Source: Nemertoderma westbladi (lineage: Eukaryota; Xenacoelomorpha; Nemertodermatida; Nemertodermatidae). Taken from it: a stretch of 64,000 bases of DNA. A program made the position numbers and the translations under genes. The stretch covers positions 1 through 64,000 of the forward strand of contig JAUCBJ010006989.1 of the NCBI GenBank assembly GCA_032718475.1. Direction: 5' to 3'. The notes beneath the pieces are model-generated. The model ran no database searches. It had not been told where the DNA came from and saw only the letters and a list, made by a program, of their open reading frames with translations. The first letter of the stretch is position 1; each line of letters opens with the position of its first letter. Below are positions 53,501 to 63,877 of this stretch, in pieces.

Positions 53501-56500
53501 AATGCGAAATGGTACTGACCCAGGTATGCCTGAACTTGTAGTTTTCCTTGACAGGGAAACCAGTATTGCAACCTGCCCTCTTTATGGGCCGCAAGCTGCT
53601 AGTGATATCTTGAAGTGCAAGATGGGAGACCGTTTTAAGGGTTTTTTTCCACGGCCATCTCCTGAATCGACTTCAACAAGCACTATGGAAAACTTCCATA
53701 TCCATGACTCACCATCTGCCGATATCAATGTTACGGAACCTCCTTTAGGTGATGACAATTATAAAGGTGAGCAAGACTCTGAGTTAGATGTGAATGCAAT
53801 GGCAGCTGATTGTTTGCCTTGTCTATGTTGTAATGATAAACATCCACTGACCCAGTGCACACGTTTTCAGGGTTATGGTTCTGATGCTTGTTATGACTTT
53901 GTTATAGAACATAAATTGTGCACACTGTGTCTTAGGAAAGGTCACTGGAGGCGAAAGTGTCGCTCAAAATATAGGTGTAATTTAAACGGTTGTGGAAAAC
54001 GCCATGCTAGAGTGTTACATCCAGAGCCCGGTAAAACAGAAGAAGAAACAGATGATCTGATCCGCAATTATTATGCTCTTCAGCGTGACAGCCAATCAGA
54101 AACTTCAGTAAAGTTTAGTAAATTTATGGCTCCGATAAACAAGCCCGATTATAAGCTGTACAAGCAGGTCGCCGCCATGGCATCAAACCATAATGTTCTG
54201 ACCGAGGCCAAAGTTGTGTTTTTGCGTGTTGTTCCACTTGAAGTAAGTAGTCACACTACAGGGCGGAAACTCACTACCTTCGCTTTATTAGATGAAGGGT
54301 CAACAGGGACCTTCATAGACAAGGTAGTTGGACATTACTTAGGCATTGAGACACAATATGTTGATGTTTCGTTGAACACTATACTCACCCAGGGTGATGA
54401 TAAGACAATAGAACAAGGAAGTTGCATAGTAAGATCTATAATGAAGGAAGGAAAAATCAATCTTGATCTCCATCATGTAATGCTTATGTCTGATTTTCAT
54501 CTAAACTATGCTAGACCACAAAAATGGTCCATCGACGACCTTCCTTACTTAAAAAATATCAATCTCAAATACCCAGATGTGGACATTGACCGTATATCGA
54601 TGCTGATAGGAATAAATAATCCACAGGCACACAAAATCATTAGATCTGTCTGGGGACCTACACCCTATGATGAAGCGAACAACCCACATGCCATTAAAAC
54701 ACCATTTGGTTGGACTTTAGTTGGGCCACTCATCAATGGGTTACCAAAAATACTTGTGACATCAGAAGATGACAAAAACGATCATATAATGGAACAACAG
54801 CAACCAGATGTTGAATTTCATACTTGCACCGCAATACAAAGTTCATCTTACGATTTTGTCGAGCAGATGGAAGGTGCTCCTCAACCTTGTATATGGAATC
54901 TTAGTAAGGATACTGATGATGCTAAGTACCAATTTATAGATGACTCTCAAACCCATCTATATGCAGACAGGGGACTGGATAATGTTCCTACGTCCAACAC
55001 CATTTGTATAAATCACGTTGAGTGCTGTCCATGGAAAAGAGATAATTGTCCAGATGACATAGTTACACATAATGATTTGAAACGGTTTTGGGACTCTGAA
55101 GCCTATTCTTGCCCAACTGGAATAGCCACAAAGTCAGTGCAAGACCGTAAGTGTGAAAAAATTCTCCAAAACACGACAAAGCTAATTAATGGCCACTACT
55201 ATGTAGGAATGTTATGGATTGACCGTGATAAACCTCTAATTAATAACAAATCCTTGGCAATTTCTCGACTTAGGTGGATTAAACGGAAGCTCTTAAAAAT
55301 GCCTGCAGCTCACCAACAGTATCAGTCTATTTTTGATGACTATGAAGCTAAAGGTTATGCCAAAAAATTATCATTGGAAGAAAAAATGGCATTGAATGGT
55401 CCCAGGACTTATTATGTCCCAACCCATCCGGTATGGAACCCTAACAAACCTGGAAAACTCCGTGTGGTTAACAATGCTGCTTTAGAGTACAAAGGGATGA
55501 GCCTGAACTCCAATTTGATGGAAGGGCCAAACTTCTATAACTCCATCATTGATGTTCTCCTCAATTTCCGATTACATCGTGTAGTATTTGCCTGTGATGT
55601 TGATGCAATGTTCCACCAGGTGCGGACATATGACTATGACTCACAATCGCAGAATATCATATGGTGGGAGGGTGACACTGAACCTGACAGCATGGTTGAC
55701 TACACTGTGTATCAAATGCAGGTAGCTATATTCGGAGCTACAGACTCCCCATGTCGAGCAACCCATGGAATGAGAACAACAGCAGACGACAACCGAGATA
55801 AGTTCCCCCCTGAAGTTATTACAGCCATCAAAGAACATTTCTATGTAGATGACGGACTTTCGGGAGCGGAGACAGTAGAACAAGCTGTGAAACTTGCACT
55901 GGGCGTTATCGATTGCCTTAGCCTGGGGGGTTTTAACCTTGCTAAATTTATATCAAATTCGAAGGACTTTCTTGAGTTCATTCCCCTTGAACGACGAGCT
56001 CAAGTGGATCTAGACCTGGCATTTGATGAACTTCCTGTTGCAAGAGCACTGGGGATAACGTGGTCACCTGAGACTGACACGTTTACATTTAAACCAATCA
56101 CAAAACGACACTCTCCTACCAAACGTGGGTGTTTAGCTACAGTAGCTTCCATCTACGACCCTTTGGGACTAGTTGCCCCTGTTGTACTACGAGGTAAGCA
56201 GTTCCTACAGAGATTGTGGGGACTTAACTTAGGATGGGACGAGATCCTAGACAAGGAGTTACTCGAAGATTGGAACTTGTGGTACCACCAACTCCAACTC
56301 TTGTCTCACCTCCACATTCAACGCCACTATTTTTTTGACCACCTTTCTAACCCGGATGATACATTGCAACTACATCATTTTTGTGATGCAAGTTTAATAG
56401 GATATGGCTGTATTTCATATATTCGAAAGATATCATCTCTTGGACTTATCACATGTTCCTTGATTTATGCAAAGACCAGGACAGCCCCTTTGAAACAAGT

Positions 56501-58571
56501 TCCAATTCCCAAATTGGAGTTACAAGCTGCAGTATTATTAACCCAGAGTCACAGACAGATTATCTCTAGCATTGGCCCACAGATACAATCATCAAATGTT
56601 GTATGTTGGTCAGACTCAAAGGCAGTTTTATTTCAGCTGGCCAATGAGGCAAGACGGTTTGAAACATATGTCGCCAACCGAGTAGAGGAAATACGCCGCC
56701 ATACCACACCTCAGCAATGGCGCCATATTCCTGGACATAAGAACCCCGCTGATATTGCTAGTCGCGGCTCCAACCCTTCTGACTTTGTACAGACCTATCA
56801 GAATCCTTGGTTCAATGGACCACTATTTCTTGGACAACCTGAAACACGATGGGAAGAAACATTACAGATTAAGAATCCCATGGAACATGCTGATCCACCA
56901 GCTAACGCAGGTTTGAAGGCTAACAAGCCTAAAAAACTCACGAAGTCTAAGGTTATTGCCGCCACATATATTACCGAACCAAATAAAGCAATACACAATC
57001 TACTCCATCGTTTTAGTTCATTTGATTTATTAAAGCGTGTCATTGCTAGATTCCTTGTAAAAATAGAACATATACGTCGTAGAAGTTGTGAAATACGGGA
57101 ACTTATAGATGACAAACAGCTGTTTTATAAGTGCTGGATCCTAGCTGAAGCCAAAGCTCTAATTCTTTTACAATCTATGACATTTCGTGATGTTATTGAC
57201 TCTGTCGTTGCCAAGCGACAGCACTCACTCCCCCGAGCCTTTGCTATACTGAACCCCATTGTAGGAACAGATGGTTTATTACGCATGGGATCCAGACTCG
57301 GTCTTTTGCAGACATCCTCTTATGACATGACGCATCCTATCATCTTACCAACCTCACATCACTTGACAACCGTAATAATAAGAGATGTGCACATCAATCA
57401 TGGACACATGGGTGTGGACTATACGATTAACAAGCTTAGACAGAAATACTGGGTGCCTGCCCTTAGAAGGTTAGTGAAAACAATTATTAAACATTGCATT
57501 CCGTGTAGAAAACGTTATGCCAAACCAGGACAACAGATGATGGCTCCTATTCCTATCGTGAGAACAATTGGCTACCTTCCACCATTTACCAATCTTGGTG
57601 TAGACCTATTCGGTCCCTTATACGTAACCAGGGGACGCGGATCCGACAAACGTTTTGGTGTACTTCTCACATGCATGAGTTCTAGAGCTGTGGTGTTAGA
57701 TTTATCACTTAACTACAGTGCAGACGCACTGCTGTGTGTGCTACGGCGTTTTATTTGTAACCACGCGGGAGTAGAGAACATTTACTCTGATCAAGGGAGT
57801 CATTTCGGTGGTAGTGAAACTGAGTTGGATAGACTCGCTATAGAAGCCCAGGAAGCTGGAATACCTCACGATATCATTGGAAAGATCACATGGTTCTTCC
57901 AAACCCCTACGGCCAGTCATCATGGGGGCGTATGGGAAAGGTTAATTAAAACTACGAAAAATACCTTTCGTGCACTTATGGAAGAACGGCACTCCCAACA
58001 CAAACTAGTTTCTGAGGAAGTATTGCGAACCACCATGGCTGAAGTTCAATACCTTATCAACAACAGGCCTCTCTGTTCCCTAAATGATGACGTGACGTCA
58101 AACGAGGTATTGACCCCCAATCATCTCCTACTACGAAGGAAAACAACAGTACCGTCTTCAAATGAATTATTACACGAACTCTATGACGGACACGAACTGC
58201 ATTACAAGAAAATGTGGAGGAAGTCCCAATATCTAGCTAGCCAATACTGGCGTATATGGCGTGAAACCTATATACAAAATCTCATGACGCGACAGAAGTG
58301 GCTCAAACCACACCGTAACTTCAAAGTAGGAGACATAGTCTTAGTGATTAACCCCGACACAAAACGCCACAATTGGCAGGTAGGACGTGTTACTGAGGTC
58401 TTACCGAGTGCAGACGGACTAATTCGCACTGTGCACGTGAGAACAAAGACATCCGTGTTATGCCGCCCTATACAAAAAATATGTTTATTGGAAATGGCAT
58501 TAGATGACTCTATGAAAAACATACCAGTAAATGACGACTCCCCTCACACTAAAAATTTGACTGGGGACTAA
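50514..58571 (+). CDS. BEL/Pao retrotransposon polyprotein, uninterrupted
   Basis: One open frame of 2685 codons, long for the family, whose usual polyprotein is about 1600-2000. Residues 1-820 form a low-complexity region with a coiled coil at about 310-430. Then come the Gag-like domain (about 836-1016, PFTGDPKKFLGFKNRF), zinc knuckle CTLCLRKGHWRRKC (about 1140), aspartic protease with ALLDEGSTGTFID (about 1256), reverse transcriptase (WNPNKPGKLRVVNNAA; catalytic YVDD about 1778), RNase H (HHFCDASL...WSDSKAVL...HIPGHKNPADIASRG, about 1950-2083), integrase zinc finger (HxxxxH...CxxC, about 2293-2340), DDE integrase core (LGVDLFGP, YSDQGSHF, GGVWERLIK) and the C-terminal WLKPHRNFKVGDIVLV domain. 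Replication steps are by family knowledge. There is no envelope gene. The start ATG at 50514 is the first in frame, and intactness suggests recent activity. Confidence 0.95.
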   Translation: MSLPHASVVRTPTGSVTLSPTTGPRIIATPTSLNDVEASEITIVGDQPTLLPNEINPPSRVCIRGTAVEDTVSFDPPPPSGEVNKFTVRPRSSRTASTTTMNSIDIAAINRGLGQLYRHMDIGMLELENQTQQSGEHTPDISRKMDKLEGRWNNILELYQKQCYYFENIGGSVDEHQQARNKYVSLSDRYKLLVNRTSICEGTSIQEASSVSSRLQSVTYTPVTSLTWDKYPMTFSSIPRPNIDRTVLHTDNDILNVLSPHRLNGRPRPHSTVEYIPDMENRSRQGSVGGQSSQPSVVSNSSSTRSSRMRRIVDGKAAILAKRQAAEALRLSQQMERERVHVENELLIAQENTRIEDAERKAKRFAEDVKRAAEEDAIRAKEEAERIQQEARQRIQESKKKNEIYSRIRQFDDLRDLQQAQHQLQAEEYRQQLDIAELTAIERDTSVDLEALAIPSVQSTPFLDELVPNKIVGDPDHPIQASNPATGIGLSNTNLTVNHPIAVVDHPTVVSPIAANVTPSRSEQLSKQKLKFDQIHKHMATDSEEDSPSDLPPNHIKPQKTMIFHRVVGKNKVSMPSIPEDHPVTQQQLSEVLNGVKNSITELSRHMPTPLFPNKDSSLHRMNSETHLREQIYSQNLPKPTKPNRSTKSFSIPQTPLPNRSCVASAYGPSHYPHVRNACDQGKESNPRLLSSPIVIEKFHVPRGPCDSAFYARPRSTRQWAETQTVNSLVNGQYEGDHGREWSRDSVGGQTPYRAGEYDRQPHNQHGYRDRGDLDRDSSPHKPSDDGDSCDSDGHQSDNKPYVSSKSRKGHRGHPQPQLGTPCHHPTSTQQHALFEKLALSLEAPKLDPTPFTGDPKKFLGFKNRFITQVDAKEVPDDVKLRYLITYVRGEPLDMIEHYEGMVDGYAQAWSTLERLYGQPAKVMKAVVADVTRCRYPVASPKELLKYSHDVRRTMDILQSLNCYAYVNNPDFIQQIASNLSNVIRNRWATQVHEYRMRNGTDPGMPELVVFLDRETSIATCPLYGPQAASDILKCKMGDRFKGFFPRPSPESTSTSTMENFHIHDSPSADINVTEPPLGDDNYKGEQDSELDVNAMAADCLPCLCCNDKHPLTQCTRFQGYGSDACYDFVIEHKLCTLCLRKGHWRRKCRSKYRCNLNGCGKRHARVLHPEPGKTEEETDDLIRNYYALQRDSQSETSVKFSKFMAPINKPDYKLYKQVAAMASNHNVLTEAKVVFLRVVPLEVSSHTTGRKLTTFALLDEGSTGTFIDKVVGHYLGIETQYVDVSLNTILTQGDDKTIEQGSCIVRSIMKEGKINLDLHHVMLMSDFHLNYARPQKWSIDDLPYLKNINLKYPDVDIDRISMLIGINNPQAHKIIRSVWGPTPYDEANNPHAIKTPFGWTLVGPLINGLPKILVTSEDDKNDHIMEQQQPDVEFHTCTAIQSSSYDFVEQMEGAPQPCIWNLSKDTDDAKYQFIDDSQTHLYADRGLDNVPTSNTICINHVECCPWKRDNCPDDIVTHNDLKRFWDSEAYSCPTGIATKSVQDRKCEKILQNTTKLINGHYYVGMLWIDRDKPLINNKSLAISRLRWIKRKLLKMPAAHQQYQSIFDDYEAKGYAKKLSLEEKMALNGPRTYYVPTHPVWNPNKPGKLRVVNNAALEYKGMSLNSNLMEGPNFYNSIIDVLLNFRLHRVVFACDVDAMFHQVRTYDYDSQSQNIIWWEGDTEPDSMVDYTVYQMQVAIFGATDSPCRATHGMRTTADDNRDKFPPEVITAIKEHFYVDDGLSGAETVEQAVKLALGVIDCLSLGGFNLAKFISNSKDFLEFIPLERRAQVDLDLAFDELPVARALGITWSPETDTFTFKPITKRHSPTKRGCLATVASIYDPLGLVAPVVLRGKQFLQRLWGLNLGWDEILDKELLEDWNLWYHQLQLLSHLHIQRHYFFDHLSNPDDTLQLHHFCDASLIGYGCISYIRKISSLGLITCSLIYAKTRTAPLKQVPIPKLELQAAVLLTQSHRQIISSIGPQIQSSNVVCWSDSKAVLFQLANEARRFETYVANRVEEIRRHTTPQQWRHIPGHKNPADIASRGSNPSDFVQTYQNPWFNGPLFLGQPETRWEETLQIKNPMEHADPPANAGLKANKPKKLTKSKVIAATYITEPNKAIHNLLHRFSSFDLLKRVIARFLVKIEHIRRRSCEIRELIDDKQLFYKCWILAEAKALILLQSMTFRDVIDSVVAKRQHSLPRAFAILNPIVGTDGLLRMGSRLGLLQTSSYDMTHPIILPTSHHLTTVIIRDVHINHGHMGVDYTINKLRQKYWVPALRRLVKTIIKHCIPCRKRYAKPGQQMMAPIPIVRTIGYLPPFTNLGVDLFGPLYVTRGRGSDKRFGVLLTCMSSRAVVLDLSLNYSADALLCVLRRFICNHAGVENIYSDQGSHFGGSETELDRLAIEAQEAGIPHDIIGKITWFFQTPTASHHGGVWERLIKTTKNTFRALMEERHSQHKLVSEEVLRTTMAEVQYLINNRPLCSLNDDVTSNEVLTPNHLLLRRKTTVPSSNELLHELYDGHELHYKKMWRKSQYLASQYWRIWRETYIQNLMTRQKWLKPHRNFKVGDIVLVINPDTKRHNWQVGRVTEVLPSADGLIRTVHVRTKTSVLCRPIQKICLLEMALDDSMKNIPVNDDSPHTKNLTGD

Positions 58572-58576
58572 TAATA

Positions 58577-58873
58577 TTACAAATTAGTAAATATGAAAGT
58601 CTGAGTTTGAAAGTTTGAGTGTTTGGCAAACAGCGACAGTGGCCTCTTTAACTTCTTTTTGAGATTCTTTGGAATGAGGGGGACCCACGCAACCGCACAG
58701 TACATATATTGTGGTACAATGTAAGTTTCAAAGAGAAATATTTTTGTATCTTTATTTGCAAACCGGATGAAAAAACTGAATTGGCGAACTATGTGATTTA
58801 CCCTTTTTATAAGTTTAAATATATGAGTTTTCCATGATAGATTATTTGCAATCCATATTCCAAGATGTTTCAC
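58577..58873 (-). pseudogene. LINE-C ORF2, C-terminal segment
   Basis: 98 codons starting at MKHLGIWIANNLSWKTHIFK and ending at a stop at 58577. The HLGIxIxxxLSWxxHI block follows the RT palm in CR1/L2-type ORF2 proteins, and ETYIVPQYMYCAVAW corresponds to the conserved LxPxLxYCxxVW region. It is separated from the RT segment by a frame break near 58890. Confidence 0.85.
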
Positions 58874-58911
58874 TTCGGACGGACGCGGAACCTCGTCACC
58901 ATCTATGTAGA

Positions 58912-60216
58912 TTATATTTCTTCTGCGATATCTAGAACTTTCTGTTCTTTAAAGTTCATTGGAATGAAACATAGTTCTTCAGATTTCTTTGCGTTTATCT
59001 TTAAGTTTTTTCCATATGATAGCTCAACAATTCGCTGTATGTTAGACTTATATTTGTCATTTTCTGCGGAATGCCTTATCGCCTGTAGATTTCTTGAGTC
59101 ATCAGAATATTTTGCTAGGGATCCATCGTCAGCTCGAATTTCATCAGTGTCTTTGGTAAACAAAGGTCCACTAAGAGGACCCCCTTGGGGAAAACCAACT
59201 TTCAGTGAAATAGAGGAAGATATGTTTTTTCCAGATTTAACCGATTGAGAGAAACCACTCATGTATGAGTGAAGCCAGCTGGCCAACCAACGCATCTCTA
59301 TTGGTAATTCGTCTAAAAGTCTGTTTAAAAACTTGTTTTGTAACACTGTGTTAAAAGCAGATGAGTAGTCTATGAATAAACATTTTACAATTGTGTGTAT
59401 TTCATCTAACGCTTTTGTAATCTGATGAAGGAGGTATAAGATCGCATCAGCTGTAGAATAACCTTTTTTGTATGCAAATTGAAAAATATCATCAGTGGAT
59501 TTACTTGCATTACGAAATATATCTAGAGCCAATCTGTCTAAACACCTAGAACTCAAAGGAGTAACACATACTGGTCTGAAGCTGGTTTTTTCAGAAAATG
59601 ATGAATCACATCTTTTAGGTAAGGCAGATGTCAAAGACGAATTCCAACATTGCGGGTATTTTTGTTGATGGAAACTATCTCTGAATAGTGAAGCATAAGG
59701 TATAGAAAGTTCTTTTGCAAAGGTTTTATAGCAAATTGCAGAAACAATGCTACTACCTTGGGCTGTATTCGGTTTCAATTTACGTATTAATTTCTCAACC
59801 ACAATCGGATCAACATGAATATCATTATCATAGGTGGTACCATTATATATAGGCTCATCCTTATTCACATCCTCGTTAAATCTAGTGAAGAAATTATTAA
59901 GACTCTCGACTTCATTTTCATCAAATTTATGAACTTGGTGTTTTTTCCTTATACAGGTATCAGATAGTTTGTACAGTTGAGTTTTTGGCATATTGGTGAA
60001 TTCCATTTGCCGTTTATCAAAGATCAGTTTGTTGATTTTTCTCTGGCACTCATTTCTCTTAACATTATCCTTACATGCTATAGCTTTCTTTTTCTCAGCT
60101 AGAATGCCTTTAACACCAGGAATAGGTTGACGTATGTGAAAATTATGTACTTTCATCTTAGTTAGAGGTAAGTGTTGATCAAAGATATACTTTATATAGC
60201 TCTCTGTAGCTTCCAC
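58912..60216 (-). pseudogene. LINE-C ORF2, reverse transcriptase segment
   Basis: A 434-codon frame carrying the RT: RFNEDVN linker, KLKPNTAQGSSIVSAICYKT (motif 1-2), TSFRPVCVTPLSSRCLDRL, FIDYSSAFNTVLQNKFLNRL (motif A), GFPQGGPLSGPLFTKDTDEI (motif B) and KYSDDS (catalytic YxDD as YSDD). Catalytic Asp residues are present. The segment is preceded and followed by frame breaks, so no full ORF2 is made. Confidence 0.85.
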
Positions 60217-60278
60217 ACTTTTATCTAGACTAGTGGTGTCTTGGAAAACATTCCAATTTGTTTCATCAAAAATTTGTT

Positions 60279-60936
60279 TTACTTCAGCAATTTTTTCCTC
60301 GCTGAAAACACGAGCCTTTTTGTAGCTAGGTTTAGGTTTATATGCATTGCTGCAGTCCTGCAGTCAATTTTTGGTTGAAGAAAGATAGACTTATGATCAT
60401 CCACTCTACCAATAGGAGCTGATGTGGAGCAATGATATGGGTAGGCATCAGTGACATAGGCCACATCTAATTGTGATTCTGAACGAATAAATGTAAACTC
60501 ATTGACCATATTCACTAGATTAAGAGAGTCTAAGTAATTCACTTTTGGTTGGTTTACATCACCGATAATAATCAAGTATCCTTTTGGTTTGGATACCATG
60601 ATGGTGTTCATCACTTTACGTAGCTCCTTTCTTGCTATTGGTCTTTTTGCATTTGGTCGTATGTAGATATTGACAATAATAATGGAGTTGTATTTCGATG
60701 GAAGGTATCTTGGACGACAGACCAGAGCTAAGGCTTCACAATCAGGCTTGGAGACAGCAACAATTATGCTAGGTTTTGTATTACACCACATTTTGCTTAC
60801 ATAAGTGATTAGACCTCCACCCCCATTTTCCTTGAAGTTAGCAATGTCTCTATCAAGCCGAAAAAGATAAAAATCATCAATTGTAATGCTCCCATCAGAG
60901 ACATCAGCTTTTAGTTTTGACTCTTGAATCGGAACT
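60279..60936 (-). pseudogene. LINE-C ORF2, apurinic-like endonuclease segment
   Basis: Open from the truncation point to about 60279, with GGGGLITYV, LIIIGDVNQP (the GDxN active-site block), SQLDVAYVTD and IGRVDDHKSIFL (the S/D-DH block). These are the C-terminal half of the endonuclease found in CR1/Jockey-type LINEs. The N-terminal catalytic part is lost by 5' truncation. Confidence 0.8.
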
Positions 60937-60986
60937 TGAATGACTAGCTATATGTTCTAGAACATTATATTTTTTATTTTATTTAT

Positions 60987-63877
60987 GTTCTAGAATAGTG
61001 TATATTAATTATATCATGACCTACTATATATACGACCCGCCAAGCTGCTGCAAAGCCCCTAAATTTAGTGGGCCAGTTATTTCTCTTAGATAGAACCCCT
61101 AAAACTATATGTTAGGCGCGTCGAAAGTACTTGTCCCTAACTAAAATTATGTTCTCTTTCAGATGAGACAAATAAAAATTGAATAGCTCCAGTAGTTTTC
61201 GAGGAGTTCCTGGCACCTATACCATATCAACACCTTTCGAAATTGATAAAATTACACAAAATACATCACCTTTCAAAGACATAGGTATAACCATTAAACC
61301 ATATAATGTTTTTTTGTTTTGTTGAATTCATTATTAGTAATCGAAAGCAAGATTAGAAGCAACATTTTCATTTTTTTATCAATAGATAGTAAAAGAGCAC
61401 CAAAAGTGCAAGTAGCACTTTTTTCAAAAGTGGTAAATTGGCCGCAAAGATTGGCTACTGAGATTTTAGATTTCTGATTTTATTGGGAAGGTTTATTCCT
61501 CTACATCAAACCTATCGAAGGGTTGTGTAATATAACAACATAGGCATGTTGTTATATTAGTTATTAGTCAGTTATTTGTGCCCCTGGAGCACGAAAAAAA
61601 CACGTAGTGAAAATATGATAATGAAAAATCACCACGAAAACAAATTGATTTTATGACTATGTGGTTTTTTGGGATGCTGATCACGAATATGACACTGAAA
61701 AATATCCTACCTTGTTGATTACGGCTTTTTTTTTGGATACGTGTCAATGTGCGGCACGAAAAATAAAAGTGTAGCACAGATTTGATAATCAAAAATAATT
61801 ACCGAATCAACCTGATTTTATGCCATTATGGGTTTTCTGGGACGCTGATCACGAATATGACATTCATAAATGTCGTTTTATCCAACCAAATTTGATTTTT
61901 GCCGTTTGAAATTATATGCTACTTGTAGTTTTAGCCCCACCAGACAAACACGTAAACGATAGATGCCTTACCACGAATTATTTTTAACAAGTTGTAACGT
62001 AATCAGCGGCTTTGAAAACCAGTATAGCTTCAGAATTACAAAACCAAAGGCAAAATTTAACAGTTTGAAATTTTTGCTACTTGTATACTTTTCGTTCTGG
62101 GGCACCGCACCAGAATGGCACCAAAATTGGGTTTGCACATACCAGAAATATTTATAACTAGTTTCATCGTGATCAGCGACCTCGAAAACCCATATACGTT
62201 CAGAATTATCAAACCAAACACAAAATGTTTAGTTTGACAATAGTAGAGTAGAGTAAAATAAAGTATTAGTTCCTCAAATCATTAAACGACACTACCTGTA
62301 TATTCCAGGATAGTTAATAATAATTCCCCTAAATAATATCAGTTCCTCATTATATTGAAGTCGTAATATTAATTTATCTCAGCATATCTATTATGTATCA
62401 ATAACCATTGTCTATTAAATCCAAGACAAAGAGAAGCGAACACTGTTAAGGTGGCCACGAATATTGTTACTTGAGATCCTCCGAAAGGGCCGATATGTCT
62501 TCGGGGGATTCAGATAGGAGTCCCGCTGGTTTAGGCAGGAGAATAACACTACCGTTATGGTTCTTAAAGAATAACGGGCTCCCCCAACCCAAAGTCCAGC
62601 AGTAGCTTCATCTCTGCATCAGATAAAGAACTATTTTTACTCTCCTTCATGAATTTCGATGGACGCTGGAAGGTATATTCTTTTTACTGGCGGCCTCCGA
62701 GGAATTTGAGGCAGTTAGCACACTGAAGTCGGAACAGATTCCGGGTTTACTGAATGCTGGAATGTATCTGTGTATCGCCCGTCCAAATGTCAGAATGTTA
62801 GTGGAAGCGGAAGGCCCTGGCAACCTGGCAGCCTGGTGTCATCTGTTCTGTAGAAAAGCCTTGACTAGTTGAACTAAGTGTCACTGTAGATCGAGCGCGC
62901 GAGCGGCATCTATCAGTCTATACACACAGCACTAGGCCCTATCTAACTAAAACTGTTCTGTTACGGCCTGCATACAGATTCAGATACAGTACTATGTCCA
63001 GACCAAAGATTAGGCCCCCGTGGCGCCGTGGCTGCCAGCCCGGGTAGAGGTGATAATAACTATTCAAATAAATACAGGTACGGACGTAATCAGGTAATAT
63101 AATGATGATAAGGCATTGATGCGTAACAGCATAATCCAGTCATCAGTAATGGAATGCCTAAAGCATTAGTGCAGTACAATGCGCACATACCACAGTACTG
63201 ACTGACTGAAATAGAAGTGCAATGGCTGGCACTTAAACTTTTCGACTGACACATTGGCCATTTTTGAAAAATACCAAAATTTTATAAGCATTGTCAATTA
63301 AATCAGCACATTCTAAAAACTCAGTAGCCAAACTATAAGGCCAAATTACCACTTTTTGCTATTTGAAAATTTTCGAGCTACTTTTAATTTTGGTGCTCTT
63401 TTAGTGTCTATTATAAAATAAACAATGAAGATTTTATTCTAATTTCGCTTTCGATTACTAATAATTAATTCGACTAACCAAAAAAGCATCATAGGGTTTC
63501 TATCCTATATGTTATGTTGGACAATACCTTTATATCGGTACATTGTTTGGTGTATATGGTTTAATGGTTATACCAAAGTGCTTGAAGGGTGATGTATTTT
63601 GAGTAATTTTATCAATTCCGAAAAGTGCTGATATGGTATGGGTGCCAGGAACTCCTCATATCTCAAAAACTAATGGAGCTATTAAATTTTTAGTTGTCTC
63701 ATCTGAAAGAAAACATAATTTTAGTTAAGGTCAAGTACTTACGACGCGCTAGACGTATTGTTTCAGGGGTTTTATCTAAGAGAACTAACTGGCCCACTAA
63801 ATTTTGGGGCTTTGCAGCAGCTTAGCGGGTCGTATCTATAGTAGGTCATGATTTTATTTTGTTCTAGAACTATACAA
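60987..63877. mobile_element. Long terminal-inverted-repeat element, non-autonomous
   Basis: The left arm (about 60987-61480) and right arm (about 63295-63877) are inverted, diverged copies. Shared blocks include GTTCTAGAA at the tips, ATCATGACCTACTATA, ACGACCCGCxAAGCTGCTGCAA, AATTTAGTGGGCCAGTT, TCCTGGCACC, AAAAGAGCACCAAAA and TGGCTACTGAG. The core (61481-63294) has no transposase. Its left part (about 61560-62230) is a degenerate tandem array of about 150-bp units around GCTGATCACGAATATGACA / TGATCAGCG. Its right part (62440-62960) is more GC-rich with no coding feature. Confidence 0.8.

Larger units (their letters stand above)
58577..60945 (-). mobile_element. LINE-C, CR1/Rex1-like non-LTR retrotransposon, 5'-truncated
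   Basis: Minus-strand element reading endonuclease then reverse transcriptase. Its 3' end abuts the BEL stop codon at 58571, and its 5' truncation at about 60945 is followed directly by the inverted-repeat element. Three open segments (60936-60279, 60216-58912 and 58873-58577) are separated by short breaks, so the ORF2 protein is interrupted but little decayed. Similarity to the CR1/Rex1 group is inferred from motif style (FIDYSSAFNTV, GFPQGGPLSGPLF, KHLGIWI). Confidence 0.88.
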
